Of a stretch of 64,000 nucleotides of DNA, positions 1-8,521 are shown piece by piece. A program made the position numbers and the translations under genes. Location of the stretch: assembly GCF_002095535.1 (NCBI RefSeq), contig NZ_MLJI01000001.1, positions 4,226,412 to 4,290,411 on the forward strand. The letters are read 5' to 3'. Origin of the DNA: Pantoea cypripedii (GTDB lineage Bacteria; Pseudomonadota; Gammaproteobacteria; Enterobacterales; Enterobacteriaceae). The stretch's first letter is position 1, and every line of letters begins with the position of its first letter. The notes beneath the pieces are model-generated. The model ran no database searches. It was not told the DNA's origin and worked only from the letters and a program-made list of their open reading frames with translations.

Positions 1-1
1 T

Positions 2-1528
2 TCTGCCTTCGGTGCCACCCCGCCCAGCATGCTGGTAATGGCGATGCAGCTGGACAACATCACCAGCCTCGATCCGCACGAAAGTTTTGAAGCGATTGGC
101 GGCCAGATCTGCGGCAACCTCTATCAGAAGCTGGTGATGCCCGACCCACAGCAGGCCGACAAAGTGATTGGCGCACTGGCCAAAAGCTGGGATGCCAGCA
201 GCGACAATAGCGTTTACACCTTCCATCTCGATCCGGCGGCAAAATTTGCCGATGGCTCACCGGTAACCGCCGAAGATGTCGCCTTCTCCATCGAACGTAT
301 CGTAAAACTGGATAAAAGCCCGGCATTTATTATCAACCAGTTTGGCTTCACCAAAGATAACGTCACCCAGCTGGTAACGGCGAAAGATACCCACACGGTG
401 GAGATGAAACTGGGCGCACCGGCCGCCGAGACGTTCCTGTTGTATTGCCTGTCAGCCACTGTCGGCAGCATCGTGTCGAAGAAAGCCTGTCTGGCGAACC
501 AGCAAAACAACGACTTCGGCAACGGCTGGCTGAAACAGCACAGCGCCGGTTCCGGTGCCTTTACCCTGCGCACCTGGAACGCCAGCGAAACGGTGATTCT
601 GGAACTCAGCCCGCAGTTTAGCGGCGAGAGCAAAATCAAACGTGTGATCCTGAAACATATTGCTGACCCGGCAGCCCAGGCGCTGATGGTGCAAAAAGGT
701 GACGTGGATGTGGCCTATGACCTGACCACCGAACAATTGTTGCAGGTGAAAGACGACCCGAAACTGTCGCTGGTGAATCAGTCGCTCTCCGCCATTATGC
801 TGATGTCGTGCAACACCAATAACGAGTACCTGAAAAAACCGCAGGTGTGGCAGGCACTGAAATGGGCGCTGGATTATGACAGCATCCAGAAAAACATTCT
901 GTCGATGAGTTTTACCACTCACCAAAGCTTCCTGCCGAGCGGCTTCCCGGCAGCGCTGGACGATACGCCGTTCCACAAAGATCTCAGCAAAGCCAAAGCG
1001 CTGCTGGCGGAAGCGGGTTATCCGGATGGCTTCGAAATCACCCTTGATCACTACTCGATGCAGCCGTACCCGGATATCGCCCAGGCGATTCAGACCCAGC
1101 TGGGCGCGATTGGCATCAAGGTGTCACTGATTGCCGCCGAAAACCGTCAGGTGCTGACCAAAATGCGCGCCCGTCAGCATCAGCTGGCCCTTACCGTGTG
1201 GGGCGCGGATTATTTCGATCCTAACTCCAACACCGAAGCCTTCTGCGTCAACACCGACAACAGCGACAACGCGCGCAACCGCACGCTGGCCTGGCGTTGC
1301 AGCTGGTCTGACGAAGAGTTCAACAAACTGACCGAGCAGGCACTGCACGAACCGGATGCGGCCAAACGTATCGCCCTGTATCACCAGATTCAGCAACTGG
1401 GGCGCGAGAAGAGTCCGTTTATCTACATGATGCAGAGAACACGCAACACTGTCTGCGGCAAAAATATCAGTGATGTCCACATGACGGTGCTGGAGCAATG
1501 GCCGTATGAGCAGGTGAAAAAAGCCTGA
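2..1528 (+). CDS. ABC transporter substrate-binding protein, peptide type (family 5), 5' end outside window
   Basis: Periplasmic solute-binding protein of the DppA/OppA family, which delivers peptides to an ABC importer. The frame is open back to base 2 without a stop, and residues just before the first internal ATG (base 29) continue the usual mature N-terminus of the family, so the true start and signal peptide lie upstream of the window. The LDPHESF-like segment near the N-terminus and the 'AGYPDGFEITL' segment in the C-terminal lobe are family hallmarks. The stop overlaps the ATG of the next gene (TGATG), which points to translational coupling with the two permeases and two ATPases that follow. 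The ligand cannot be read from sequence. The downstream D-aminopeptidase suggests peptides with D-residues; this is inference. Confidence 0.9.
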   Translation, partial: SAFGATPPSMLVMAMQLDNITSLDPHESFEAIGGQICGNLYQKLVMPDPQQADKVIGALAKSWDASSDNSVYTFHLDPAAKFADGSPVTAEDVAFSIERIVKLDKSPAFIINQFGFTKDNVTQLVTAKDTHTVEMKLGAPAAETFLLYCLSATVGSIVSKKACLANQQNNDFGNGWLKQHSAGSGAFTLRTWNASETVILELSPQFSGESKIKRVILKHIADPAAQALMVQKGDVDVAYDLTTEQLLQVKDDPKLSLVNQSLSAIMLMSCNTNNEYLKKPQVWQALKWALDYDSIQKNILSMSFTTHQSFLPSGFPAALDDTPFHKDLSKAKALLAEAGYPDGFEITLDHYSMQPYPDIAQAIQTQLGAIGIKVSLIAAENRQVLTKMRARQHQLALTVWGADYFDPNSNTEAFCVNTDNSDNARNRTLAWRCSWSDEEFNKLTEQALHEPDAAKRIALYHQIQQLGREKSPFIYMMQRTRNTVCGKNISDVHMTVLEQWPYEQVKKA

Positions 1529-2538
1529 TGCCGTTACTGAAGAAAATCGTCAGCACCCTGAGCAGCCTGGTGCTGACGCTGTTTGGCCTGTCGGTTTTGA
1601 CCTTTTTCATTGGCCGCGTGATGCCCACCGATCCGGTGCTGGCAGCGGTCGGTGATAACGCGCCCCAGTCGGTGGTGGAGCGCGTGCGTGCGGAGATGGG
1701 GCTGGATCAGCCCCTTTACATCCAGTTTGGTCACTACCTCAATCAGCTGTTACATGGCGATCTCGGCAAATCGATTCTGACCTCCAACCCGGTCACCACC
1801 GATATCGCCCGTTTCTTCCCTGCCACCATGGAGCTGGCGACCGCCGCGATTATTATCGCCGCGCTGATCGGCATTCCGCTTGGCGTATGGGCGGCGGTGC
1901 GCCAGAGCACCTGGGTGGATCAAACCATCCGTGTGATTTGCCTCGCCGGTCATTCGCTGCCGGTGTTCGTGCTGGCGCTCCTCAGCCTGCTGGTGTTCTA
2001 CGCGGTGCTGGGTATTGCGCCGGGGCCGGGGCGGCAGGACATCATCTGGCAGGATATGGTGCCGCAAGTCACCGGCTTTCTGACCATCGATTCCCTGCTG
2101 GCGGGCGAATATGACGCCTTCCGCGATGCGCTGGCGCATATGGTGCAGCCGGTGTTAATCCTCGCTTATTTCAGCATGGCTTACATCACGCGTATGACAC
2201 GCACCTTTATGCTCAACGCCCTGAGCGGCGAGTTTGTCATCACCGCGCGCGCCAAAGGTCTGTCTTCACGCCGCGTGATTTGGCGACATGCGTTTCCCAC
2301 CGTGGCGGTGCAGCTGGTGACAGTGCTGGCATTGACCTACGCCGGATTGCTGGAGGGAGCGGTGGTAACGGAAAACGTCTTTGCCTGGCCGGGCCTTGGG
2401 CAGTATCTCACCACCTCGCTGATGAACGCCGATATGAACCCGGTGGTCGGCTCGACCCTGCTGGTGGGCACCGTATATGTGCTACTCAACCAGCTGGCTG
2501 ACATTCTCTATCGACTTTGGGACCCGCGCGTAAAATGA
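1528..2538 (+). CDS. ABC transporter permease, DppB type
   Basis: Inner-membrane permease (336 aa, normal length) of a peptide ABC importer. Visible features are an N-terminal membrane helix (about residues 10-30), the family motif around residues 45-60 ending in a 'MGLDQPLYIQ' type sequence, several further hydrophobic helices, and the cytoplasmic EAA loop with 'RAKGLSSRRVIWRHA', which docks on the ATPase. Its ATG overlaps the stop of the binding-protein gene by one base, and its stop overlaps the next permease start (ATGA). It is the second gene of a six-gene + strand unit. Confidence 0.93.
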   Translation: MPLLKKIVSTLSSLVLTLFGLSVLTFFIGRVMPTDPVLAAVGDNAPQSVVERVRAEMGLDQPLYIQFGHYLNQLLHGDLGKSILTSNPVTTDIARFFPATMELATAAIIIAALIGIPLGVWAAVRQSTWVDQTIRVICLAGHSLPVFVLALLSLLVFYAVLGIAPGPGRQDIIWQDMVPQVTGFLTIDSLLAGEYDAFRDALAHMVQPVLILAYFSMAYITRMTRTFMLNALSGEFVITARAKGLSSRRVIWRHAFPTVAVQLVTVLALTYAGLLEGAVVTENVFAWPGLGQYLTTSLMNADMNPVVGSTLLVGTVYVLLNQLADILYRLWDPRVK

Positions 2539-3434
2539 TCTTTTTCTCTCGTGACTGGCTGCTTGATGACACCCCCGCCAACCGCCGTCAGGCGGTGTGG
2601 GGCCGTCGTTATCGCCTGTGGCTTAGCCTGCGCAGCAACACGCTGGCGATGGCGGGTCTGCTGGTGATTTTACTGATGCTGCTGCTGGCGCTGTTTGCCC
2701 CGCTGCTGACGCCGTTCGATCCCGGCACCCAGCATCTCGATAACCGTCTCGCCCTGCCATCGCTGACGCACTGGCTCGGCACCGATGAGCTGGGACGCGA
2801 TGTCTGGACGCGGATTATCTATGGCGGACGCACCACGCTTGGCATGGTGATCGCCGTGGTGGTGCTGACGGCACCGCTGGGCCTGCTGATTGGCTGTATC
2901 GCCGGTTATGCCGGGGGGATTGTCGATAAGGCGCTGATGCGTCTGACCGACATCTTCCTCGCCTTCCCGCGTCTGATTCTGGCGCTGGCGTTTGTTGCCG
3001 CCCTGAAGCCGGGGGTGGAGAGCGCGGTGCTGGCGATCGCCCTCACCGCCTGGCCGCCGTATGCGCGTCTGGCGCGTGCCGAGACCCTGCAATTCCGCCA
3101 TAGCGATTTTATCGCCGCCAGCCGCCTGACCGGTGCGTCACCGCTGCGCATTATCCTGCGTCATATCATGCCGCTGTGCGTGCCCAGCCTGATTGTGCGC
3201 ATCACCCTCGACATGAGCGCCATCATCATCACCGCTGCCAGCCTTGGCTTTCTTGGCATGGGGGCACAGCCGCCCTCACCGGAATGGGGCACGATGATCG
3301 CCACCGCCCGCCGTTTTCTGTTCAGCCAATGGTGGGTGCCGCTGATGCCGTGCATCGCGATTTTCCTGACGTCGCTGGCGTTCAACTTTCTTGGCGACGG
3401 TCTGCGCGACGTGCTGGACCCGAAGGAGCGCTAA
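2535..3434 (+). CDS. ABC transporter permease, DppC type
   Basis: Second inner-membrane permease of the importer, 299 aa from the ATG at 2535. I prefer this start to one 18 bases upstream because it overlaps the previous stop in an ATGA coupling. An N-terminal helix at about residues 35-55 is followed by the DppC-type segment 'HWLGTDELGRDVWTRIIYG', then four to five helices. The EAA loop contains 'AASRLTGASPLRIILRHI'. The C-terminus 'FNFLGDGLRDVLDPK' is typical of this permease family. The next gene starts immediately after the stop with no gap. Confidence 0.93.
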   Translation: MIFFSRDWLLDDTPANRRQAVWGRRYRLWLSLRSNTLAMAGLLVILLMLLLALFAPLLTPFDPGTQHLDNRLALPSLTHWLGTDELGRDVWTRIIYGGRTTLGMVIAVVVLTAPLGLLIGCIAGYAGGIVDKALMRLTDIFLAFPRLILALAFVAALKPGVESAVLAIALTAWPPYARLARAETLQFRHSDFIAASRLTGASPLRIILRHIMPLCVPSLIVRITLDMSAIIITAASLGFLGMGAQPPSPEWGTMIATARRFLFSQWWVPLMPCIAIFLTSLAFNFLGDGLRDVLDPKER

Positions 3435-4262
3435 ATGCTGGTGGAAATTGACAACCTGCGCATTGCCTTTCGCAATCGCGCAGAAACTTTTGAAGCAGTA
3501 CGGGGCGTCAGCTTTAGTGTGGGACGCGAGAAGTTTGCCATCGTCGGCGAAAGCGGTTCCGGCAAATCCCTGACGGCGCGCAGCCTGATGCAGCTGCTGC
3601 CGGGCAATGCTGAGGTGACGGCGGATGTGCTGCGCTTTGACGGCATCGACCTGCGCGGTGCCAGCGAGAAAGTGCTGCGGCAGATTCGCGGCAAGCGCGT
3701 CGGTTTTATTTTGCAGGACCCGAAATATTCGCTCAATCCGGTGATGACCATCGGCCAGCAGATTGCCGAAGCCTGGCGTGAGCATAAAGGCGGCAGCAAA
3801 AAAGCGGCGATGCAGGCGGCGATTGGCCTGCTGGAGCAGGTGAAAATCCGCGATCCCGCCCTGGTGGCGAAGCGCTATCCGCACGAGGTATCCGGCGGCA
3901 TGGGCCAGCGCGTGATGATTGCCATGATGCTGGCACCGGATCCGGAATTGCTGATCGCCGATGAACCCACCAGCGCGCTGGATGCCACGGTGCAGGCGGA
4001 GATCCTGCGGCTGATTGACGATCTGGTTTCAGCGCGCGGCATGGGGTTGATCCTGATCAGCCACGATCTGCCGCTGGTGTCGCATTTCTGCGATCGCGTG
4101 GCGGTGATGTACGCCGGGCGTATCGTCGAACTGCTGGAAGCTGGCCAGCTGCAACAGGCGCAGCATCCCTATACCCGTGGCCTGCTGGCCTGTCTGCCAT
4201 CGCTGCGCCATCCGCGTGAGCGGCTGCCGGTGTTGCAGCGTGACGCGGCGTGGCGGGATTAA
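3435..4262 (+). CDS. ABC transporter ATP-binding protein, DppD type
   Basis: Cytoplasmic ATPase (275 aa) powering the peptide importer. Visible motifs: Walker A GESGSGKS at residues 38-45, Q-loop 'ILQDPKYSLNP', signature 'VSGGMGQR' (G-M-G instead of the more usual G-Q-R run), Walker B 'LLIADEPTSALD', and the switch His in 'LISHDL'. It is shorter than E. coli DppD (about 327 aa) and lacks most of the C-terminal cysteine-rich extension found in many DppD/OppD proteins. This gene directly abuts the permease; a REP-like palindrome lies between it and the partner ATPase. Confidence 0.92.
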   Translation: MLVEIDNLRIAFRNRAETFEAVRGVSFSVGREKFAIVGESGSGKSLTARSLMQLLPGNAEVTADVLRFDGIDLRGASEKVLRQIRGKRVGFILQDPKYSLNPVMTIGQQIAEAWREHKGGSKKAAMQAAIGLLEQVKIRDPALVAKRYPHEVSGGMGQRVMIAMMLAPDPELLIADEPTSALDATVQAEILRLIDDLVSARGMGLILISHDLPLVSHFCDRVAVMYAGRIVELLEAGQLQQAQHPYTRGLLACLPSLRHPRERLPVLQRDAAWRD

Positions 4263-4273
4263 TTAGCGTTGCC

Positions 4274-4340
4274 AAAATCGCGCGATGAATCGCGCCGCTA
4301 CGGTCTGGTGCGGCCTGTAGCGGCGCGATTTATCGCGCAT
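4274..4340. repeat. REP-like inverted repeat pair (copy A)
   Basis: Two 22-base arms, 4280-4301 and 4317-4338, are reverse complements with one mismatch and share the core GCGCGATAAATCGCGCC. The spacer contains GGTCTGGTGCGGCCT, also found in copies B and C. The arms can form a cruciform or an RNA hairpin between the two ATPase genes and could stabilise the upstream mRNA or damp expression of the second ATPase. Function is inferred from REP/BIME elements in general. Confidence 0.85.
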
Positions 4341-4374
4341 GTTGCATCGGATGATGAGCTAAACGAGCAAACAC

Positions 4375-5115
4375 ATGATTCAAATCGATAATCTGCGCAT
4401 CGCTTTTGGTGCGCACACGGTGGTGAAAGACGTCAGTTTTGCGGTCGGTAACGGCGAAAGCTTTGGCCTGGTGGGTGAAAGCGGCTCCGGTAAATCCACC
4501 ATTCTGCGCGCCCTCGCCGGGCTTAATCAGGACTGGCAGGGCAGCATGATCTTCGGCGGCCAGGCACTGAGCGCCAAACGCAGCCGCGCTTTTTACCGTC
4601 AGGTACAAATGGTGTTTCAGGACCCGTTCGGTTCGCTGCATCCGCGCCAGACCATCGACCGCATCCTGCACGAACCGCTGCTGGTGCACCGGCTCGATCG
4701 CGCCGAGCAGCGTATCAGCCAGGCGCTGAGCGAAGTTGGCCTTCCTGCGGCGGTGCGCTTTCGTTATCCCCACCAGCTTTCTGGCGGGCAGCGCCAGCGT
4801 GTCGCCATTGCCCGTGCGCTGATTGCCGAGCCGGAAGTGCTGCTGCTGGATGAGCCGACCTCAGCGCTGGATGTTTCGGTACAGGCGGAAATCCTTAATT
4901 TACTTAGCGATCTTCGCAGTGAACGCAAACTGACCTACATTATGGTGACACACAACCTCGCGGTGGTGACGCACCTGTGTCAGCGTATTGGCGTGATGCA
5001 GCATGGCGAGATGGTGGAGCAGTTGAGCGCGGATGACCTGCGCGCCCGGCGCATCCAGCATCCGCACACCGCGCAACTTTTTGATCTCAGCATGACGCTG
5101 GAGGAACCGGCATGA
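4375..5115 (+). CDS. ABC transporter ATP-binding protein, DppF type
   Basis: Second ATPase subunit (246 aa) of the + strand importer. Walker A GESGSGKS at residues 34-41, Q-loop 'MVFQDPFGSLHP', signature 'LSGGQRQR', Walker B 'VLLLDEPTSALD', switch His in 'VTHNLAVV'. It is compact and lacks the long C-terminal tail of E. coli DppF. Its stop overlaps the ATG of the serine hydrolase gene by 4 bases, tying the hydrolase to the transporter unit. Confidence 0.92.
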   Translation: MIQIDNLRIAFGAHTVVKDVSFAVGNGESFGLVGESGSGKSTILRALAGLNQDWQGSMIFGGQALSAKRSRAFYRQVQMVFQDPFGSLHPRQTIDRILHEPLLVHRLDRAEQRISQALSEVGLPAAVRFRYPHQLSGGQRQRVAIARALIAEPEVLLLDEPTSALDVSVQAEILNLLSDLRSERKLTYIMVTHNLAVVTHLCQRIGVMQHGEMVEQLSADDLRARRIQHPHTAQLFDLSMTLEEPA

Positions 5116-6623
5116 CAGCCCACTGGCAACAGGCCGCAGACATTGCAGAATCGATCGTTCAAAGCTGGCAGCAACCCGGTGCGCCGGGCGGTGCCATCGT
5201 ACTGTTTGATGCCCACCATATTCACTCCGCGCACTGCGCCGGGCTGGCGGATCTTGCCCAGCAAACGCCGTTCAGCATGGATAGCGTGGTGCGCTTTGCT
5301 TCCATCACCAAACATCTGTTCGCGACGCTGGTCACCGGCCCTGGTCGCCGTTACCTGCAACTGAATGACCGGCTCGACCAGCATCTGCCGCAGCTGACCG
5401 GGGCCAATGGTGCCGTCACCGTCGGCCAGGCGCTGGATATGAGCAGCGGGCTGCCGGATGTGCGCGAAACCCTGTCGCTGCTGGGCTTGTCGGTGTACAA
5501 CGCCACCACCGCCGCCGATTTGCTCGATTTTCTGGCGCGTGAAGGCGACCTCAGTTATCCGCCGGGCAGCGAGATTTCTTACACCAACACCGGTTACCGG
5601 CTGGTGGAAGAAGCGCTGAAAGCCAAAGGGGTGCTGTTCAACGATCTGCTGCAACAATACGTTTGTGAGCCACTGGATATCAATCTGACCGCGCCTGAAA
5701 GCTGGTTCGATATCGTGCCAGGCCTGGTGCCGGGTTACTGGAACAACGGCGAGCAATGGCAGCTGTCCAGCGCCGGTCTGCATCTGTCGGCCTCCGGCAG
5801 TGTCACCGGCAGCCTGCGCCATCTGACGCGCTGGCTGCAAAGCCTGCTGGCGGATAGCGGGCCGGGCGCAGGGGTACTGCAACGGCTGAGCGCACCACGC
5901 AATCTCAACGATGGGCGTACCAGCGGCTACGGCCTCGGCCTGACCAGCTCCACCCTTGGCAGTCAGACGTTGTTTGGTCACGGCGGTTCCCATGCCGGAT
6001 ACAAAAGCTACTTCCTGCTGCACCCGGAACTGAAAATCGGTGTGGCGCTGGTGGCGAACCGCGAGGACGTCACCACCTCGGAAAGTGCCCTGCGCATTCT
6101 GGCTGCGGCGCTGGGCCGCACGCTGCCGGAAAAAGGCCACGATCTGACGCCCGGTTTATATGTGGCACCGGCTGCCGCCGACTGGCTGGAGATCAAAGGC
6201 GTCACCGCCACCTGGCTGGGCGCGGGCGAAACCTTGTGGCGCGATGAACGTCATGGCGATGCGGTGTCGCTTTCCAGCACCTTTCCGATGCAGTTACATC
6301 ATGAAGGTGAGGCAATTGTCGGGGAAATCGGCCATGCGGCGCGCCGCTTTGAGCCGGTACAGCCGGACCGTGCCAGCCTGGATAACTTACAGGGGCGCTG
6401 GTTTGCCGCAGCGTGGCGTAGCGAAATGGTGATTGAGGGCGAGACGCTAACCATGGGGATTGGCCCGGCGGCGATTCGCGCCACGCTGCAATCGCTGGGC
6501 GGCGACCGGGTACTGGCCACCGCGATGGATGGCCCGTGGGAAAAACGCTTTGTACTGGCGCGCAGCGGCGAGAGCGTGCGGCTGCTGCTGAATCGCAGCC
6601 GGGTGGTGACGTTTACGCGCTAA
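5112..6623 (+). CDS. Serine hydrolase, S12 family, D-aminopeptidase (DAP)-like
   Basis: Penicillin-recognising serine hydrolase of 503 aa. The catalytic set is complete: S64-I-T-K67, Y157-T-N159 and H290-G-G292. Positions and spacing closely match the D-aminopeptidase DAP of Ochrobactrum anthropi (Ser62, Lys65, Tyr153, His287; about 520 aa), which removes N-terminal D-residues, especially D-Ala. As in DAP, the catalytic domain (about 1-330) is followed by about 170 residues that could form two beta-barrel domains. No signal peptide is visible, so it probably acts in the cytoplasm on imported peptides. It is the last gene of the importer unit, coupled to the ATPase by a 4-base overlap. An esterase or beta-lactamase-like role cannot be excluded. 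Confidence 0.82.
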   Translation: MTAHWQQAADIAESIVQSWQQPGAPGGAIVLFDAHHIHSAHCAGLADLAQQTPFSMDSVVRFASITKHLFATLVTGPGRRYLQLNDRLDQHLPQLTGANGAVTVGQALDMSSGLPDVRETLSLLGLSVYNATTAADLLDFLAREGDLSYPPGSEISYTNTGYRLVEEALKAKGVLFNDLLQQYVCEPLDINLTAPESWFDIVPGLVPGYWNNGEQWQLSSAGLHLSASGSVTGSLRHLTRWLQSLLADSGPGAGVLQRLSAPRNLNDGRTSGYGLGLTSSTLGSQTLFGHGGSHAGYKSYFLLHPELKIGVALVANREDVTTSESALRILAAALGRTLPEKGHDLTPGLYVAPAAADWLEIKGVTATWLGAGETLWRDERHGDAVSLSSTFPMQLHHEGEAIVGEIGHAARRFEPVQPDRASLDNLQGRWFAAAWRSEMVIEGETLTMGIGPAAIRATLQSLGGDRVLATAMDGPWEKRFVLARSGESVRLLLNRSRVVTFTR

Positions 6624-6631
6624 GCACCAAA

Positions 6632-6697
6632 ACCGGCGCGATGAATCGCGCCGCTACGGTCTGGTGCGGCCTGTAGCGGCTTGATTTATCACGCAAT
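6632..6697. repeat. REP-like inverted repeat pair (copy B)
   Basis: Same design as copy A: GGCGCGATGAATCGCGCC, a shared GGTCTGGTGCGGCCT spacer, and a decayed right arm (TGATTTATCACGC). It lies between the two convergent units and overlaps the stop of the FAA hydrolase gene, so it may act as the shared transcript end. No U-tract is present. Confidence 0.8.
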
Positions 6698-7525
6698 GTG
6701 GTGACGCAGTCGCCCGATTTTTTCGATCTCCACTTCAATCTCATCGCCGGGGAACATAAACAACGGTGGCGTACGTTTTTTGCCGACGCCACCCGGTGAA
6801 CCGGTGATGATCACATCGCCTGCCGCCAGCGGGCTGAACGCGGAGATGTATTCAATGATCTTCGCTACCGGATGCACCATGCTGGCGGTGGTGTCGTTCT
6901 GCACTTCACGCTGATTCAGCCAGGTTTTGATCGCCAGCTGCTGCGGATCGGGGATCTCGTCTGCGGTGGTCATCCACGGGCCAAAGCCACCGGTTTGCGG
7001 CCAGTTTTTACCGGCGGTAAACCAGGTGAACTGCATGTCACGTACCGTCGCATCCATAAAGCAGCTGTAGCCCGCCACATGCGCCAGCGCCTGGCTGGCC
7101 TGCACCTGCCAGGTGGGTTTGCCGATGATCACCGCCAGCTCGCCTTCGTAGTCAAACTCCTGGGTGGTGACGGGTTTCAGCAACGGCTGCTCATGCGCCG
7201 CCAGTGAATCGGCAAAACGTACAAACAACGTCGGTGCTTCTACGGTGGCGGCAAATTCTTTGCGTTTGTCGGCGTAGTTCATACCGACGCAGAACACCTT
7301 ACCCGGATTCTCAATCACCGGCAGGAAACGGATGGCGCTGAAGGGATAATCGGCTGGCTGTGCGCCATAGGCTACGAGGTCGCTGAGCGCGCCGCGTTGC
7401 AGCAGGGTTTTCAGGTCGGGACACTCGGCACCGAGGCGTTTACCGAGATCCACCACACCGTTTTCCTGCACGATGCCATAACTTTTTGTTGCCTGATCAA
7501 TAATATAAAAACTGCAAAGCTGCAT
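6689..7525 (-). CDS. FAA hydrolase family protein
   Basis: Fumarylacetoacetate hydrolase-fold protein, 278 aa. I chose the ATG at 7525, which has a GAGG about 7 bases upstream, over a GTG 51 bases further out. The metal-binding E-x-E is visible in 'FDYEGELAVI', with the downstream D in 'FMDATVRD' and the glycine-rich C-terminal 'ITGSPGGVGKKRTPP' typical of the family. Members hydrolyse C-C bonds in acylpyruvates or decarboxylate oxaloacetate-like acids. It is the last gene of the - strand unit. Its substrate is not evident, and an FAA hydrolase is an unexpected partner for peptidases; it may act on a 2-oxo acid made from a released amino acid. Confidence 0.85.
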   Translation of the reverse strand: MQLCSFYIIDQATKSYGIVQENGVVDLGKRLGAECPDLKTLLQRGALSDLVAYGAQPADYPFSAIRFLPVIENPGKVFCVGMNYADKRKEFAATVEAPTLFVRFADSLAAHEQPLLKPVTTQEFDYEGELAVIIGKPTWQVQASQALAHVAGYSCFMDATVRDMQFTWFTAGKNWPQTGGFGPWMTTADEIPDPQQLAIKTWLNQREVQNDTTASMVHPVAKIIEYISAFSPLAAGDVIITGSPGGVGKKRTPPLFMFPGDEIEVEIEKIGRLRHHIA

Positions 7526-7609
7526 GACTGCCTCGTTGGAATAAAAAAATCGCGCGCAGATTACCAAAAGCCGCACAGGAAAGCGGTACGACCTGCGCGC
7601 GATGTGGCT

Positions 7610-8431
7610 TTAATTTTGCGTACTCGCCAGATAAGAGAAGGCACTCAGCAGGCTAATCAGCGTGCCCATCTTCTCTGCACGATAGCCGACGGTCACCGCA
7701 TCAATGCGCGTGACGCCGGGGATCAGGCTAAACAGATCGGCCAGCACCGGCTTGCTCGCCTGGAGCTGCATCTCATACGGGGCACTCAGGCGCGTGGTTT
7801 CGACCTGGCGCGCACGTTGTACCGCAGCGGTGGCGGCGGCGCGGATGGCGCTTTGCGCCGCCTGCGGGCTGATCGACTCGGCACAGGTATGGGAGATGGC
7901 GCGTTTGACGCAGACGTAATCGACCGATGGATAATGCTCCGCCATCCAACCCTGCAATTGATCGTCACCGCTCACCAGCCACAGCGGCGTGCCCTGCTCG
8001 GCCGCCGCCGCCGCATAGATATCGCTCTCGCCCATCACTTTGCCGTTGATGTGGATGCGCCAGAAGGCGCGGCCATTGATGGTGTGCGCCAGCACGCCCG
8101 GCTCACCCGCCGCGCTGTGATAACCGATAAAAAACAGGCCATCGAACAGTTGCTGTTCCAGCCCCTCCACCATCGACAATCCACGCGGTTTGCCCTGCAC
8201 CAGCCGGGCGCGCGGATCGATATTTTCCGCGCGCAGATTGGTCATTTGCGCATGGCTATCGGCCACCACCACTTCCGTCGCGCCACCGGCGAAGGCACCG
8301 TCGATGGCGGCGTTCACTTCCTGTTCCATCAACCCACGCGCCAGCTGATGTTCCGCATGGCCCGGTGAACATTGTTCCGGGCGCATTACGCCCGCGATGC
8401 CTTCGATGTCGGCAGAGATAAAAATTTTCAT
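7610..8431 (-). CDS. M55 metallopeptidase, D-aminopeptidase DppA type
   Basis: Cytoplasmic zinc D-aminopeptidase of the M55 family (273 aa, about the length of Bacillus subtilis DppA). The N-terminal 'SADIEG' is the family's S-x-D-x-E-G zinc motif. Other likely metal or catalytic His residues lie in 'DSHAQ' and 'GYHSAAG', and an 'HTINGRAFWRIHING' type segment follows. The B. subtilis enzyme cleaves D-Ala-D-Ala and similar peptides and is encoded with the Dpp importer. The same genetic link to a peptide importer is seen here. Upstream and downstream genes are a DmpA-type peptidase and the FAA hydrolase. Confidence 0.9.
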   Translation of the reverse strand: MKIFISADIEGIAGVMRPEQCSPGHAEHQLARGLMEQEVNAAIDGAFAGGATEVVVADSHAQMTNLRAENIDPRARLVQGKPRGLSMVEGLEQQLFDGLFFIGYHSAAGEPGVLAHTINGRAFWRIHINGKVMGESDIYAAAAAEQGTPLWLVSGDDQLQGWMAEHYPSVDYVCVKRAISHTCAESISPQAAQSAIRAAATAAVQRARQVETTRLSAPYEMQLQASKPVLADLFSLIPGVTRIDAVTVGYRAEKMGTLISLLSAFSYLASTQN

Positions 8432-8467
8432 AGGATGAGGTGTTCCGTTTGTGACGATAAAATCAAA

Positions 8468-8520
8468 AACCGCGCGATAAATCGCGCCGCAACGGTCTGG
8501 TGCGGCCTGTAAAACGCGCC
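8468..8520. repeat. REP-like repeat (copy C)
   Basis: The left arm CGCGCGATAAATCGCGCCGC and the same GGTCTGGTGCGGCCTGTA spacer as copies A and B are intact, but the right arm is mostly lost. The repeat lies between the M55 peptidase gene and the stop of the DmpA-type gene. Confidence 0.75.
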
Positions 8521-8521
8521 G

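Noticed and set aside
4980..6140. 386-aa ORF antisense to the serine hydrolase
   Set aside because: The + strand gene has full catalytic motifs; the antisense frame has none.
7397..8368. 323-aa ORF antisense to the FAA hydrolase and M55 genes
   Set aside because: A shadow of two well-supported genes; composition is typical of antisense frames (His, Arg and Gln rich).
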